The notes under the pieces: model-generated
The model's input: only the letters and a program-made list of their open reading frames with translations
What the model was told of the DNA's origin: nothing
Database searches by the model: none
NCBI GenBank assembly: GCA_009760885.1
Contig: CM019703.1
Location: forward strand, 15,333,459 to 15,397,458
Source: Achatina immaculata
Taxonomy: Eukaryota; Mollusca; Gastropoda; Stylommatophora; Achatinidae
Reading direction: 5' to 3'
Length of the DNA stretch: 64,000 nt
Translations under genes and position numbers: made by a program
Shown: positions 1 through 10,203 of the stretch, piece by piece
Layout: the number at the start of each line of letters is the position of its first letter
Numbering within the stretch: the first letter of the stretch is position 1

Positions 1-1013
1 GCGTTTGTCATGCGTACAACGGCATTTCTCCGGCCGTTAAATTTTAATGTCATCCTTTCTCAGCCTACCCAGACATTTCGTTTGTGATCCGAGTGCAGTG
101 AGGCTGAGCCCGATGTTCATCCGGGTTAAGACAGCGATGATGGCAGATGATAGATGGTGAGACCAGACAGGCATGTCTCTGCACACTTCTTGCCTGTGCG
201 TACGCAAGAAAATGGGGCTATAGCAGTCTAGAAAAAAAAAAATGCAGTAACAAACTTCTTAATAGGCTCCACCACTTTTTAGACCATGTCAGAATCTAAT
301 TTGTCCACCATGGCTGTTGTGCATCCAGGGAAGATAAGGATCTTGTCCAGGAATGTATGACTAGCCAGTGACGTGAGAGATGTTTTTGGTCTCTTTCCGA
401 ATGTTTGGGCTAATGAACACTTTTCACTGTAAATGCCAGCTGCTGACTCGTCAAAGTCTAATTCCCTGCAGGCACTGGCAGTCCTAGTGTGGGGGGGGGG
501 GGGGGGGGTACTTTTAACCCGAACAAAAATTGTAATTTTTGGAATGCATCGGCATTTGACATTGTTTCCGAGCATGCGCAGACAACGATGTGGGGTAGGA
601 GATCTGAGAGCGTATTATTTTAAGAGTTTTTCCACTAGACAATTGTTGTCCGACTATCCTTCCATCTCGAACAAACGCTTTGATGTACTGTTTATTTCAC
701 CATTTATGATTATGTTGCTTTAATAGGAAAGTGTATCTCGTAACTTTTCATATAAGAGACCCGAAGAGGAAGGCGAGAAGAATAGCTACCACTGATATAA
801 ACATTGCTTACAAATAATAATTTGAAAAGTGCCATTTTACGCTTATCACTTAGCGTTTATAAGAGGAGATTATACTTTATTTGTTCTTGTTTATACATTC
901 TATTGTTCATTGTTGTTATTGGTGCTCACTGGTTGTAATATTCTTGAATATGTGTATCTATTGTCATTTGTTTCACTCTTTCACTCCAGTGCAGTCATTC
1001 GGTGCTAGCTATC
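1..1013. other. Intergenic DNA without a recognised gene
   Basis: I see no coding region with recognisable motifs and no RNA gene. Short open frames on both strands around 280-720 are low-complexity and overlap each other. The only notable structure is an uninterrupted run of 18 G at 491-508. The stretch ends at the 3' terminus of a LINE copy that starts near 1014. Confidence 0.6.
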
Positions 1014-2290
1014 TTTCATCTTACATCCTTCCCGTGTCGTTAAACGTCACATAGGGCTTGCATTGTTGTTTGCTAAGTTGTCCTGTTTTCGGCGAGTTCC
1101 CACTTAACTGGCTTCTCTTAACAATGTCCTCTTTAGAGTTTCACGTGGTCGACCTCTTTTCTTCGGCCTGTTGTGCCCCACTTGATAGCTTTTTTTTTGG
1201 GTATTCTCTGATTGTTTCATCTCATCATATGTCCATCTTCTTTTTCTAATCACCCATGAGACAGGTTATTGTTTGCTCATTTGTCTTATCTCTGTGTTGT
1301 TCTTAAATTCATTCCACTTTATACCGGATATTTTCCTTAGGCATTTGTTTTCAAAAGAATCTAATTTCTTGTCTATTTCCTTAGTTGATTTCCAGCTTTC
1401 ACATGCATAAATGAGGGTGGATATCACATTTGAATTGAATAATCTTAACTTGGTTTTTGTGGCTATAACTTGTGAATTCCATATGTTCTTCAAGATTTTT
1501 AAAGACAATGCTGCTTTTCCAATTCTAATTCTGACTTCCCTCCTGGTGTCACCATCCTGGTCTATGTAGCTACCAAAGTATGCAAATTGGTTTACTTCAT
1601 TAACAGCTGTTCCATCTACGCATATTTTTTCTTCTTGATTAATGAGAAATGTAATAATTGTTGTTTTGTCTTTGTTAATTTCAGGACCTATTTTGCTAGC
1701 CAAGGAAGACAGGGAATCTGTTTTTTCCTGCATCGATTTCACATTATCTCTGAGTTATGTCATCTGCAAAATCAATATCTTCTATTTGAGTCCCATGTAT
1801 CCAATCAATGCCTGTTTTACCAGTACAGCATCTTTTCATTATAAAGTCTATAGCAATTCTAAAAAGCAAGGAAGATAATATACATCCTTGTTTCACTCCT
1901 GTTTCTATCTGAAACCATTCACTCATTCCTTCTTCTGTCTTGACTGCACAAACATATCCGTTGTAGAGATCTCTAATGATGTTGACAGTTTTAGATGGTA
2001 CTCCATATAGTCTTAAAATTCTCCACAATGAATCTATGTGTATGCTATCAAATGCCTTTTTAAAGTCTGTGAAGTTCAGGATTAATGGTTTTTGCTTTTC
2101 AATATGTTCTTCAAGTATTAATATCAGAGTAAAGATCTGGTCGAGACAGCTTCTCCCTTTTCGAAATCCTGCCCGTTATTCTTTCATTGTAGTATCAACT
2201 ACATCCTTAATTCTATTCAGAATCACTTTACAAAACACCTTTGACACAACTGATAGTACGGTTACACCCTTCCAGCTATTGCAGTCCTAG
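1014..2290 (-). mobile_element. LINE family A, 5'-truncated copy (A1)
   Basis: Read on the minus strand, this is the 3' half of a non-LTR retrotransposon: reverse transcriptase, then a C-terminal region, then a short tail built from ATAAGAT/ATGTAAGAT-like repeats near 1014-1030. The same 3' end occurs at 12610-12870 (and its duplicate), 48073-48625, 56064-56570 and 61928-62262, which defines family A. The C-terminal basic motif (RGRPRETLKR in the better copies) followed by a W-containing segment resembles the RTE superfamily, but I cannot fix the clade. The 5' end is lost at about 2290, where a 43-bp direct duplication begins. Confidence 0.85.
1266..2280 (-). pseudogene. Reverse transcriptase pseudogene of LINE A1
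   Basis: The encoded enzyme would copy the LINE RNA into DNA at a nicked target. In order on the minus strand I see a WKGVTVLS-type segment (2240-2285), the AGFRKGRSC motif (about 2145-2175), motif A with DFKKAFDS (about 2047-2075), the GVKQGCILS motif, the catalytic FADD box (1759-1770), then a YFGSYIDQDGDTRREVRIRIGKAA segment and a YACESW segment. A TAA stop interrupts the frame near 2174. A frameshift with a stop follows just after FADD (about 1742-1750). The C-terminal GRPRE region (1060-1260) is also out of frame. It is not functional. The family assignment to non-LTR reverse transcriptase is secure, the clade is not. Confidence 0.85.
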
Positions 2291-2360
2291 CAGCTATAAC
2301 AGCCGGTAATACCTCCAGTTATTGCAGTCCTAGCAGCTATAACAGCCGGTAATACCTCCA
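2274..2360. repeat. 43-bp direct duplication at the truncated LINE end
   Basis: Two copies with a 43-bp period. The first 17 bases of each (CCAGYTATTGCAGTCCT) match the 5'-most bases of LINE A1, so the duplicated unit includes the ragged LINE end plus flanking DNA. It lies between the LINE and a 31-bp minisatellite. Confidence 0.8.
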
Positions 2361-2365
2361 AGGTA

Positions 2366-2863
2366 GACTTTACGAAAACCCACAGTTCACTTCTCAGACT
2401 TGCGAAAACCGTCAAGTTCACTTCTCAGACCTATGAAAACCGTCAAGTTCACTTCTCAGACTTGCGAAAACCGTCAAGTTCACATCTCAGACCTATGAAA
2501 ACCGTCAAGTTCACTTTCTCAGACCTATGAAAACCGTCAAGTTCACTTCTCAGACCTATGAAAACCGTCAAGTTCACTTCTCAGACCTATGAAAACCGTC
2601 AAGTTCACATCTCAGACCTATGAAAACCGTCAAGTTCACTTTCTCAGACCTATGAAAACCGTCAAGTTCACTTCTCAGACCTATGAAAACCGTCAAGTTC
2701 ACTTCTCAGACCTATGAAAACCGTCAAGTTCACTTCTCAGACCTATGAAAACCGTCAAGTTCACTTCTCAGACCTATGAAAACCGTCAAGTTCACTTCTC
2801 AGACCTATGAAAACCGTCAAGTTCACTTCTCAGACCTATGAAAACCGTCAAGTTCACTTCTCC
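2366..2863. repeat. 31-bp minisatellite, about 16 copies
   Basis: The unit is about 31 bp (core CAGACCTATGAAAACCGTCA). Early units carry TTGCGAAAACC in place of CTATGAAAACC. Some units read CACATCTC or CACTTTCTC, so the array has a few phase-shifting variants. No coding meaning is evident. Confidence 0.9.
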
Positions 2864-3020
2864 ATCGGCCTCACAGACGCCCGAGGATTAAACATATAAA
2901 GTATTAGATTAGTCTGTTATTTTCAAATACGGATTCCAAATTAAGTCGAAATAATGACAACCTGAACTGTAAACTATGTCTTTAGGGGTAGCCTTATTTC
3001 TTCATCACTGGATCCAGGTC

Positions 3021-3249
3021 CTCTAGCACAGTGATTACCACCTTTGTAACTTGCTGGGACCACTCTTTCAGCTACATTTAAGGTGCATACCATTTTATAT
3101 GTAATTTCATAATACCACAAACCCCTAATGGATTTTATTTTGTAGATGGCGCTTAATACCAAATCGATAACACACTCGGTGACCAATTGATAGTGCTCCG
3201 AAGACATTTGTGATCCAGAACTCACAGGTTGGGAACCATTGCTCTGGCA
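3021..3249. mobile_element. hAT-type MITE with 8-bp target duplication
   Basis: The element is 3029-3241 (213 bp). Its ends are imperfect inverted repeats (CAGTGATTACCACCT at the left, and the reverse complement of the right end reads CAATGGTTCCCAACCT). This is the CAG-start form common in hAT transposons. It is flanked by CTCTAGCA (3021-3028) and CTCTGGCA (3242-3249), a 7/8 match to the 8-bp target duplication expected of hAT. It holds no transposase. Two other elements of the same style lie at 31957-32173 and 59901-60146. Confidence 0.75.
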
Positions 3250-3304
3250 GGTCTTGTTGCGTGGCTATGACTGTCTTCAACACTCCTTGGGTAAAAGAAA
3301 GAAA

Positions 3305-3870
3305 AAGGTAAAATCCCCGTTTCCATGCCATTAAGGCGTATTGGGGATACGTAGAGTAAAAAAAGGCATACTGGGGATACGTAGAGTAAAACAAGACATA
3401 CTGGGGATACGTAGAGTAAAACAACACGTACTGGGGATACGTAGAGTAAAACAACACGTACTGGGGATACGTAGAGTAAAACAACACGTACTGGGGATAT
3501 GTAGAGTAAAACAAGGCATACTGGGGATACGTAGAGTAAAACAACACGTACTGGGCATACGTAGAGTAAAACAACACGTACTGGGGATAGGTAGAGTAAA
3601 ACAAGACATACTGGGGATGCGTAGAGTAAAACAAGGCATACTGGGGATACGTAGAGTAAAACAAGACGTACTGGGGATACGTAGAGTAAAACAAGACATA
3701 CTGGGGATGCGTAGAGTAAAACAAGGCATACTGGGGATACGTAGAGTAAAACAAGACGTACTGGAGTTACGTAGAGTAAAACAAGACGTACTGGGGATAC
3801 GGTGTTAGGCCCGTACTTCCACGACCTTCGGCACAAGAAAATGTGATGTGGTCAATATCACGCCTTGCCA
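3305..3870. repeat. Dispersed repeat K carrying an expanded array
   Basis: The left edge (CCCGTTTCCATGCCATTAAG) and right edge (ACCTTCGGCACAAGAAAATG, then GATGTGGTC) match the sequence at 63900-64000. There the two edges are joined through a single array-like unit. The copy here therefore appears to have grown a 30-bp tandem array inside it. The nature of the repeat (SINE-like or other) is unknown. Confidence 0.7.
3335..3800. repeat. 30-bp minisatellite, about 15.5 copies
   Basis: The unit is ACGTAGAGTAAAACAAGRCR plus TACTGGGGAT. Variation is mostly at two R positions and an AC/GG swap. The period is a multiple of three and the unit lacks stops in several frames, so long open frames run through it on both strands. 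They have no start or protein context that would support translation. Confidence 0.9.
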
Positions 3871-4431
3871 CATTTACCTCCCCAAATTTCTCTGGTACCC
3901 ATTTTTAGACTTCTTGGGTACGCCTTTTTAAAAGCAGTATTCTCCACTCCCACGTTGGCATTCCTTTGTGTGTGATATTTTAAGTTGGTAAATACAGTGG
4001 CAGCTTCTTGAGCAAACATTATAGTCAGCTGGTATGAGTAGGATTGACAGAATCGATAATGACGCAGTCACTCAATCAGTCTCGAACTGAAGACGTGGTA
4101 TCGACTTCCGAACTTCACCTTTCAGTAGACCCAGCTGTATAAATGGATACTTGACAATCTGTTTTTAAGTTTAAAGAACTGCTTTCGAAAACGTTTGATA
4201 TACACCTACACAGGAGACACTCTGGGTTACACGGCACTTAATGTTAACAGTGGATTAAGGATAAAACAGGATATCACGCACAGCTCAGTCCCATTAAATG
4301 TGGGACATTTTCCCAATCATAGCGGATAACAGAAAAAGTAGCTCCTGGCACTTCTGTAGCTGGTAGACTGGATTTAAGTTTGCGACTAGCAGATAGTATT
4401 TATCATATTACAGTGTGTACTGAACGAATGA

Positions 4432-4432
<1 letters not shown>
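3871..4432. other. No recognised feature
   Basis: AT-rich single-copy-looking DNA. I see no coding motifs, tandem structure or recognisable element ends. Confidence 0.5.
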
Positions 4433-4480
<48 letters not shown>

Positions 4481-4482
4481 TA
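4433..4482. repeat. Compound (TA)n(GA)n microsatellite
   Basis: A run of about 16 TA units passes directly into about 9 GA units. Confidence 0.95.
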
Positions 4483-4955
4483 AGAGAACACTACATTAAA
4501 ATTGTTATAAATAGAAGTATAACCAGCTTTATTCATTAAGGAAAAACCTTAAGAGTGTTGAAAAGTCAACAGATAAGTTCAGTTTAATTTTTTTTTTCCC
4601 ATTTACTTTTATCTGTTACATAACATTCCTCTTTTCCAAGAAATTCAGCGTAGATTTTTTTCCTATAATCTTACTTTTTCTTCCTACATTTTACTATATA
4701 TAGATGAAAGTCTAAAGGAAATTAAACTTTTCGTTAAAGAAAAAATGCTATTCCTAATGTTAAATACTTTTTAATTTAGCTGGATAAAATATTTTAAACT
4801 CTGTGTCACCAGCGATGTGAAGGGCTTATATTGAGGTCCCTCTAAGATATATCTATCAAAAACTTGTACAATGTTTCGACAAATTAATACTCGTTTTTCT
4901 CCATGTAGCTCCATTTGTCTTCCAACAATGACCCCACCTTCGAAACTGTAAAAGT
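4483..4955. other. No recognised feature
   Basis: AT-rich sequence with several poly-T runs. No gene or repeat family recognised. Confidence 0.5.
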
Positions 4956-5110
4956 ACTCTGTACGAGTATTAATCTGGCTTCTAAACTTAGAGTTTAGCT
5001 CATATGCTCCTCTGTACGAGTATTAATCTGGCTTCTAAACTTAGAGTTTAGCTCATATGCTCCTCTGTACGAGTATTAATCTGGCTTCTAAACTTAGAGT
5101 TTAGTTCATA
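4956..5110. repeat. 53-bp tandem repeat, about 3 copies
   Basis: The unit contains GTACGAGTATTAATCTGGCT and TTTAGCTCATATGC. Unit starts fall at 4961, 5014 and 5067. The copies are nearly identical. The third ends in a diverged GTTCATATGCTGAAAG edge. Confidence 0.9.
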
Positions 5111-5855
5111 TGCTGAAAGAATGGAAAAAAAAATCCATATCTTTTGCCCGCGTTCTGTCTGTGCTCTATACTCTTAGTAAGTATGGAACTCTTCACATTT
5201 ACAACACTGGCCACAGCCTGAGGTTTGTTGACACGGCGGCTGATATCATACCAAGGAACTTTCGGATACAATTGGAAATGCAAACATCTGTTATTTTAGC
5301 CCGACACATTCTCACAGCCCGATAAAATATATTTCAGCTGACGTAAAGTGGTACTAGCAGATGTACATCCAAGCCAAGTTTTAAGTAGATTTGCCAAGAA
5401 ATATTCGCACACTCTTTTAGAATTTTTGAAACGGGTGTGAAAGAAAAAATGTTTATGGAAGACATTTTTTAAAATGTTTGAAGAGCCACGGTGGGTTTAT
5501 TTATTTAATTTTTTGCAAAATTGTTAATAAATAGTCGCCTGCCGGACATGAACGTTTGCTTCTCATATTTCTTTTTTTAAGGAAGCTTATTTTTTTTTTT
5601 TTGGAGGGGGGGGGGTGTGGGGGTGGTGGCGGCATCTGACCAAAAATGGGCACCAGGTCGAGGTTCAGCATTCCTAAGATGACGAGTTATGTGGAATATT
5701 TCTCAATACTTTCTCGCTGCTGGATATGCCCTTGTTTCCCAATCCTCACCAATGTTCACTGTAAGATTTTCGGCTTGTATCCAAAATATTCAGTTCTTGT
5801 GCACACAAAAAAAATTGTGTGTGCAAACATGCGTACTAGCATATATATATATATA
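5111..5855. other. No recognised feature
   Basis: No gene recognised. It holds a poly-T and poly-G tract at about 5589-5620. The last 300 bases lead into a family C repeat. Confidence 0.5.
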
Positions 5856-6190
5856 CTTGTACTTCCCTGTAACTGCGAGCTGCTGTTCTTTACAGCCGAT
5901 GCTGTAGAAGTGTTGAGGACCAGCATCGTATCGGCGTGGGAGTGGGTTATGGAGGCTACTTTTTCGGTCCCGGAGTACAGCTAAAAAGCATGGGGTGTGA
6001 AATGTTCTTTACCAGACCCCATCGGCATGGGGACTATGGCGATCGCTGTCCCGTTAGCCAGGCTATGGCTTTTACTGGGAGTACCACGGAAAGGTGGGAC
6101 AGGGTCTTGGTCAGCTATGAGTTGCTAACCCTGATACTAGCATATCAGCTATGTATCGCTGATTACCTAATCGGGCATCTTCACCCCCAT
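5856..6190 (+). mobile_element. SINE-like family C copy (C1)
   Basis: Shares its full course with copies at 31386-31716, 36842-37735 (minus, interrupted) and 62725-62992. Landmarks are CTTGTACT...CTGTAACTGCG, GCCGATGCTGTAGAAGTGTTGAG, GCATCGTATCGGCGTGGGAG, GGGGACTATGGCGATC and a final GCTAACCCTGATACTAGCAT. A copy at 62712-63005 has 13-bp flanking duplications, which fits retroposition. I see no clear tRNA promoter boxes, so the class is provisional. Confidence 0.65.
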
Positions 6191-6260
6191 ATATAATATA
6201 TATATATATATTATGTATATATATATATTAATATATATATGCCCCGTACCAGGGGATATA

Positions 6261-6293
<33 letters not shown>

Positions 6294-6330
6294 GGGGGTG
6301 TCCCGTACTAGGGGATATATATTATATATA
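6182..6330. repeat. TA microsatellites forming an inverted repeat
   Basis: CACCCCCATATATA at 6182 pairs with TATATATGGGGGTG ending at 6300. The TA-rich interior contains a smaller palindrome, CCCCGTACCAGGGG, at 6242-6255. A similar CCCGTACTAGGGG follows at 6302-6314. Confidence 0.7.
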
Positions 6331-6699
6331 CACACATGCTGTAAATCTGCTATTTAATAAAAACAAACAGGACGGCTCGAATGTTGGTGGCATGACGTTT
6401 GGTGTTATTTACCAAGGTCAATTTGCATAATTGAGCAGCTCAGTAGATATTCTCCTTTTCTACAACGCAGTGGAAATTCATCTGTTCCTATAATTTAATT
6501 ACGCTCTATTCTCTGTGTGCCAGCTTGCCTCGTCACGATTCTGCTAAAGTACTATCGAAATTACGCGACAGAAGACCAGTAGAAACATCCGATCCGAAAG
6601 TTATTTCTCAACAAGAAACAGTAAAGGAAAAACATTTACCATCATTTTATTTTTCTTGATCGGAATTATAGCACGGAGTAACATCTGGAAACTGGAAAA
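6331..6699. other. No recognised feature
   Basis: No coding motif or repeat family recognised. Confidence 0.5.
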
Positions 6700-6714
6700 C
6701 AAAAGTAGCACTAT

Positions 6715-6803
6715 TTTTTTTTTTTTTTTGCGCAGCTGCAAAAATTTTGTGCGCGGTATGATTTTTTTCTGTGCGCTGCCGCGCAGCTTAGAGGGAACAG
6801 TGA
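6715..6803 (-). mobile_element. hAT-type element end (remnant)
   Basis: On the minus strand the sequence begins CACTGTTCCCTCTAAGCTGC and continues GCGGCAGCGCACAG. That is the form of a well-known CAGTGTTCCCTCTAAGCTG hAT terminal repeat. The opposite end is not clear, so only a remnant is claimed. Confidence 0.5.
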
Positions 6804-6892
6804 CCCCACCCCACACCTCCAACCCCCCCCCCACCCCAACCCCACACACACACACACACACACACACTCTCTCTCTCTCTTCCCCTCTTTAT
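6804..6892. repeat. C-rich, (CA)n and (CT)n low-complexity block
   Basis: Poly-C tracts followed by about 14 CA units and 8 CT units. Confidence 0.9.
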
Positions 6893-7343
6893 GCTCCTTG
6901 AATCTATAACATATTTAAGTACTTAACTGAATATCCCACAGCGTCCATAGCGGCGATATCTAGTTAGCCTCGATTATAATTAAATTCATGCTGAAATGCT
7001 GTCCAATGAGTTTAGTGTGAGCAGTTCAGAATTTTTCCAGTAAATGTTCTCGAAAATGTCTACACTGGAGGAACGAACAAGAACGATACTTTAGTTGTAT
7101 TTCTTCTCGTAAAGGTGTAGCATTCCTGGAATAAAGGACAGTGCTAAATAATAAATTTTACTGGCGTCTTCTGAATTATTGTTATTATTATTATTATTGT
7201 GCATCTTCTTCTAGAAAGGAAGGCAGTGCTGTCAAATGAACACCCTTTTAGAAAGCCAGGTTTGGAATAAGGGGAAGATGCCATTTGTTGTGTGTTACCG
7301 AGCCAGAAGTAGTAGTGCAGTTTAGAATTGTAAGACGAGACAG
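6893..7343. other. No recognised feature
   Basis: No gene recognised. A short (TTA)n run lies at about 7178-7197. Confidence 0.5.
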
Positions 7344-7652
7344 AAACAGATGTAGATACTGGAATATTCGAAATACATTGTTCATATAAACAGATGAAGA
7401 CACCGGAATATTCGAAACAAATTGTTCATATAAACAGATGTAGACACCGGAATATTCGAAATACATTGTTCATATAAACAGATGTAGATACTGGGAAATT
7501 CGAAATACATTGTTCTTATAAAAAGATGTAGACACCGGAATATTCGAAATACATTGTTCATATAAACAGATGTAAGCACCGGAATATTCGAAATACATTG
7601 TTCATATAAACAGATGTAGACACCGGAATATTCGAAATACATTGTTCATATA
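7344..7652. repeat. 44-bp minisatellite, 7 copies
   Basis: The unit is AAACAGATGTAGACACCGGA followed by ATATTCGAAATACATTGTTCATAT. Copies differ at a few sites (ACACCGG or ATACTGG, GAAGACACC, TAAGCACC). Confidence 0.9.
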
Positions 7653-8535
7653 TCCTTCTGAATATCTTGAAGATACTAGAATCTTCAAGATTCTGATGCT
7701 AAAGCCAGGGTTGCCTATCCTAGCAGATAATTTATGACTGACCAATTATAGTATAATGGACTATGAAACAAACGATTAGTTATGTCTTCCTTTATTTATT
7801 TATTTATAGCCATCACGCTGGTACCTTTGAGTAGACCTCTAGAATATCTTGTAACTTCGAGATATTCCATATTCTGTATATGAGAATATATTTCTGTCAA
7901 GTTTTTGTTTTTTTGTACAGGATAAGTTCATAACTTATATGGTACTTATTAAACATATTAAAGTACCAGCTGGCCCAGTTTTATGCCACAAAGAGCCTGC
8001 TCTAATCAGCTTTGAGAGGGAGAGAGAGACAGAGAGAAAGAGAGAGAGAGGCCTCTCCGCGTGGTGTTCTACGCCCATTACTATAACCAAATAAGTCACC
8101 CGAGCAGCCGGGGTTATCGAATGTTATCAGGTAAACATGAGCTAATCTGTCTCGTCAGGAAAGAAATACGACTGTTTCTAAGACGTAAGTGTGCGAGTTA
8201 CGTGGTGGATGTATCCAGCGATAAACGACCTACATGTTAAGTCACGTAAAACCGATGAGGTGTTCTCAGACTTTGGTTAGCTGTGACCCAATCCAGTGGC
8301 TGGTGACATCACCCACCTGCATTCAGCTTGTTTCTACGTGGATCGCTTTTCAGATATTATCACTCTTCTTTATTCTTGAATTTAAGATATTTTCTCAGTT
8401 GCTCTATCCGTTTTCCTCTTTTTTTTTATATCCTCTGGGGATTCCATCATCTGGTGATCTGCAATTTTTATATAATGAGCATTTTCATCTCATCTCATTA
8501 ATTTATTACTCCTAATGTAAACTTTAGAAAGCTAG
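7653..8535. other. No recognised feature
   Basis: No gene recognised. A GA-rich stretch lies at about 8012-8050. Confidence 0.5.
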
Positions 8536-8568
8536 ACAGCAATTAAAATTAATGACCAGAACCTAATG

Positions 8569-9047
8569 GAAACAGATACCTTCACATACCTTGGCGGCAT
8601 GCTAACATAACAGAAACAGATACCTTCACATACCTTGGCAGCATGCTAACATAACAGAAACAGATACCTTCACATACCTTGGCGGCATGCTAACATAACA
8701 GAAACAGATACCTTCACATACCTTGGCGGCATGCTAACATAACAGAAACAGATACCTTCACATACCTTGGCAGCATGCTAATATAACAGAAACAGATACC
8801 TTCACATACCTTGGCGGCATGCTAACATAACAGAAACAGATCCCTTCACATACCTTGGCAGCATGCTAACATAACAGAAACAGATACCTTCACATACCTT
8901 GGCAGCATGCTAACATAACAGAAACAGATACCTTCACATACCTTGGCGGCATGCTAACATAACAGAAACAGATCCCTTCACATACCTTGGCAGCATGCTA
9001 ACATAACAGAAACAGATACCTTCACATACCTTGGCAGCATGCTAACA
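8569..9047. repeat. 44-bp minisatellite derived from LINE coding sequence, about 11 copies
   Basis: The unit is GAAACAGATACCTTCACATA followed by CCTTGGCRGCATGCTAACATAACA. It encodes the LINE segment TDTFTYLGGMLT, which is a standard conserved segment after the reverse transcriptase palm. LINE sequence continues on both sides of the array, so it grew inside the element. The 44-bp period is not a multiple of three and each unit carries a TAA. Confidence 0.85.
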
Positions 9048-9136
9048 CTTGATGGAGGAACAAATAAAAACATAAAGAGAAGAATAAACAAAAGCAAGAA
9101 CAGCTTTCATTAATCCTAGAAGTTTCTGGAAGTCCT

Positions 9137-9294
9137 CCCAATACGGTTCATTCATTTGCATGTCCCTTGCGGAACTTTGCCACCCTAACAACTCTCCTGT
9201 AGGTCTTTCGGTTGTGAGCAAGATGGCCGTGCTGCTGATGCATCCATTTGTAGATCATCAACGATGTCTCGCATCCATCTTGCACCCAGTACGG
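9137..9294 (-). mobile_element. LINE family B 3' end inserted in LINE D (B4)
   Basis: 9147-9284 on the minus strand is the last ~140 bp of family B (its C-terminal KFRKGHA segment and the (GAAT)n-type tail). It is flanked by CCCAATACGG (9137-9146) and CCCAGTACGG (9285-9294), a 9/10 match that reads as a target-site duplication. Removing the insert and one repeat rejoins the LINE D segment SSQYG-SKTK. Confidence 0.8.
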
Positions 9295-9645
9295 CTCTAA
9301 AACCAAAATAAATCTGTACCAGTGCTGGAGAACAACTGAGAAAGAGATGGCCAAATCATCCTCACCCTATACAGCCTGTCTCAAAAAAATTATGAATATG
9401 TACTGGCCACAGACATTAAATAATGTAAACCTACTAGACCAGTGTGAATAAGAAAACATGCATACTATAATAGCACCCCAGAAAAAAAAAACGGCTGGAA
9501 ATGGATTGGTCATGCGCTCGAAAGGGACCTCGACAACATTGCATCGCTGAAACAGCCACGTGATGGGATAAGACACCCGAGGGAGAAAAGAAAGGGAGCC
9601 AACCAGGGGCCGACTACCTGGCGGAGGAGAACTGTGGCAGCGGAA

Positions 9646-9880
9646 ATAAGTAGCATGCAGCACAGTACAAAATAAGTAGCATGCAGCACAGTACAAAATA
9701 AGTAGCATGCAGCACAGTACAAAACAAGTAGCATGCAGCACAGTACAAAATAAGTAGCATGCAGCACAGTACAAAACAAGTAGCATACAGCACAGTACAA
9801 AACAAGTAGCATACAGCACAGTACAAAATAAGTAGCATGCAGCACAGTACAAAACAAGTAGCATGCAGCACAGTACAAAA
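9646..9880. repeat. 26-bp minisatellite inside LINE D, 9 copies
   Basis: The unit is ATAAGTAGCATGCAGCACAG plus TACAAA. It starts directly after the TTWRRRTVAAE segment of the LINE D C-terminus, and the LINE-like end resumes after it. TAAGTAGC/CAAGTAGC and ATGC/ATAC variants alternate irregularly. Confidence 0.85.
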
Positions 9881-9995
9881 GCTGACAGCGGACTATGAGG
9901 TATGGAAGAGAGTGTGTTGCTCTCCTGCAAGACACCACAAGGCGTACTGGGTCGTGACTGCTCAGCCATGTCAGTGATCGCACTATGATTTTTTT

Positions 9996-10203
9996 AAAAC
10001 TATGTAGTAAAAGGTAATTTTGTATCAGTTTTTACATTTCATGAAGAATTTTCCGAAAAACCGGTTTTCTCTGTACAACTTTCGGTACTTTATGGTCGTT
10101 TTTTTTTAATTTAAAATTTGAAAAAGCACTTTACAAAACTAAGTCTAAATTAATTGTTTGTGTCAGTTTTTTCCTTACCTTATTTGTGGCGAGATTTAGT
10201 AAT
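9996..10203. other. AT-rich spacer
   Basis: No feature recognised between the LINE D end and the 37-bp array. Confidence 0.5.

Larger units (their letters stand above)
8536..9995 (+). mobile_element. LINE family D, C-terminal part, with internal arrays and an insertion
   Basis: Fragments of one non-LTR ORF can be followed left to right: KINDQNLMETDTFTYLGGML (8545-8610), LDGGTNKNIKRRINKSKN (9046-9105), INPRSFWKSSQYG (about 9110-9146), SKTKINLYQCW continuing at about 9295-9330, then LERDLDN (about 9517-9540), PTTWRRRTVAAEI (about 9610-9650) and a QDTTRRTGS-like end (about 9925-9955). This order matches the widespread LINE C-terminus with a WRRTVEAE motif. The frame is broken several times: a 44-bp array after YLGG.ML, a family B insertion after SSQYG and a 26-bp array after VAAEI. 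It is a dead copy with no catalytic core. The clade is uncertain (RTE-like). Confidence 0.75.

Noticed and set aside
3125..3836. Long open frames on both strands through the 30-bp array
   Set aside because: They arise because the period is a multiple of three and the unit lacks stops. Up to four frames are open at once and none has a recognisable domain or start context.
5834..6145. TACTAGCATAT target duplication around family C1
   Set aside because: The right copy belongs to the shared 3' end of family C (C2 has GATGCTAGCATGTCA there), so the match is likely chance.
9367..9983. Cysteine- and leucine-rich minus-strand proteins across 9.4-10 kb
   Set aside because: They are the reverse-strand reading of the 26-bp array; the plus strand holds LINE sequence with conserved motifs.
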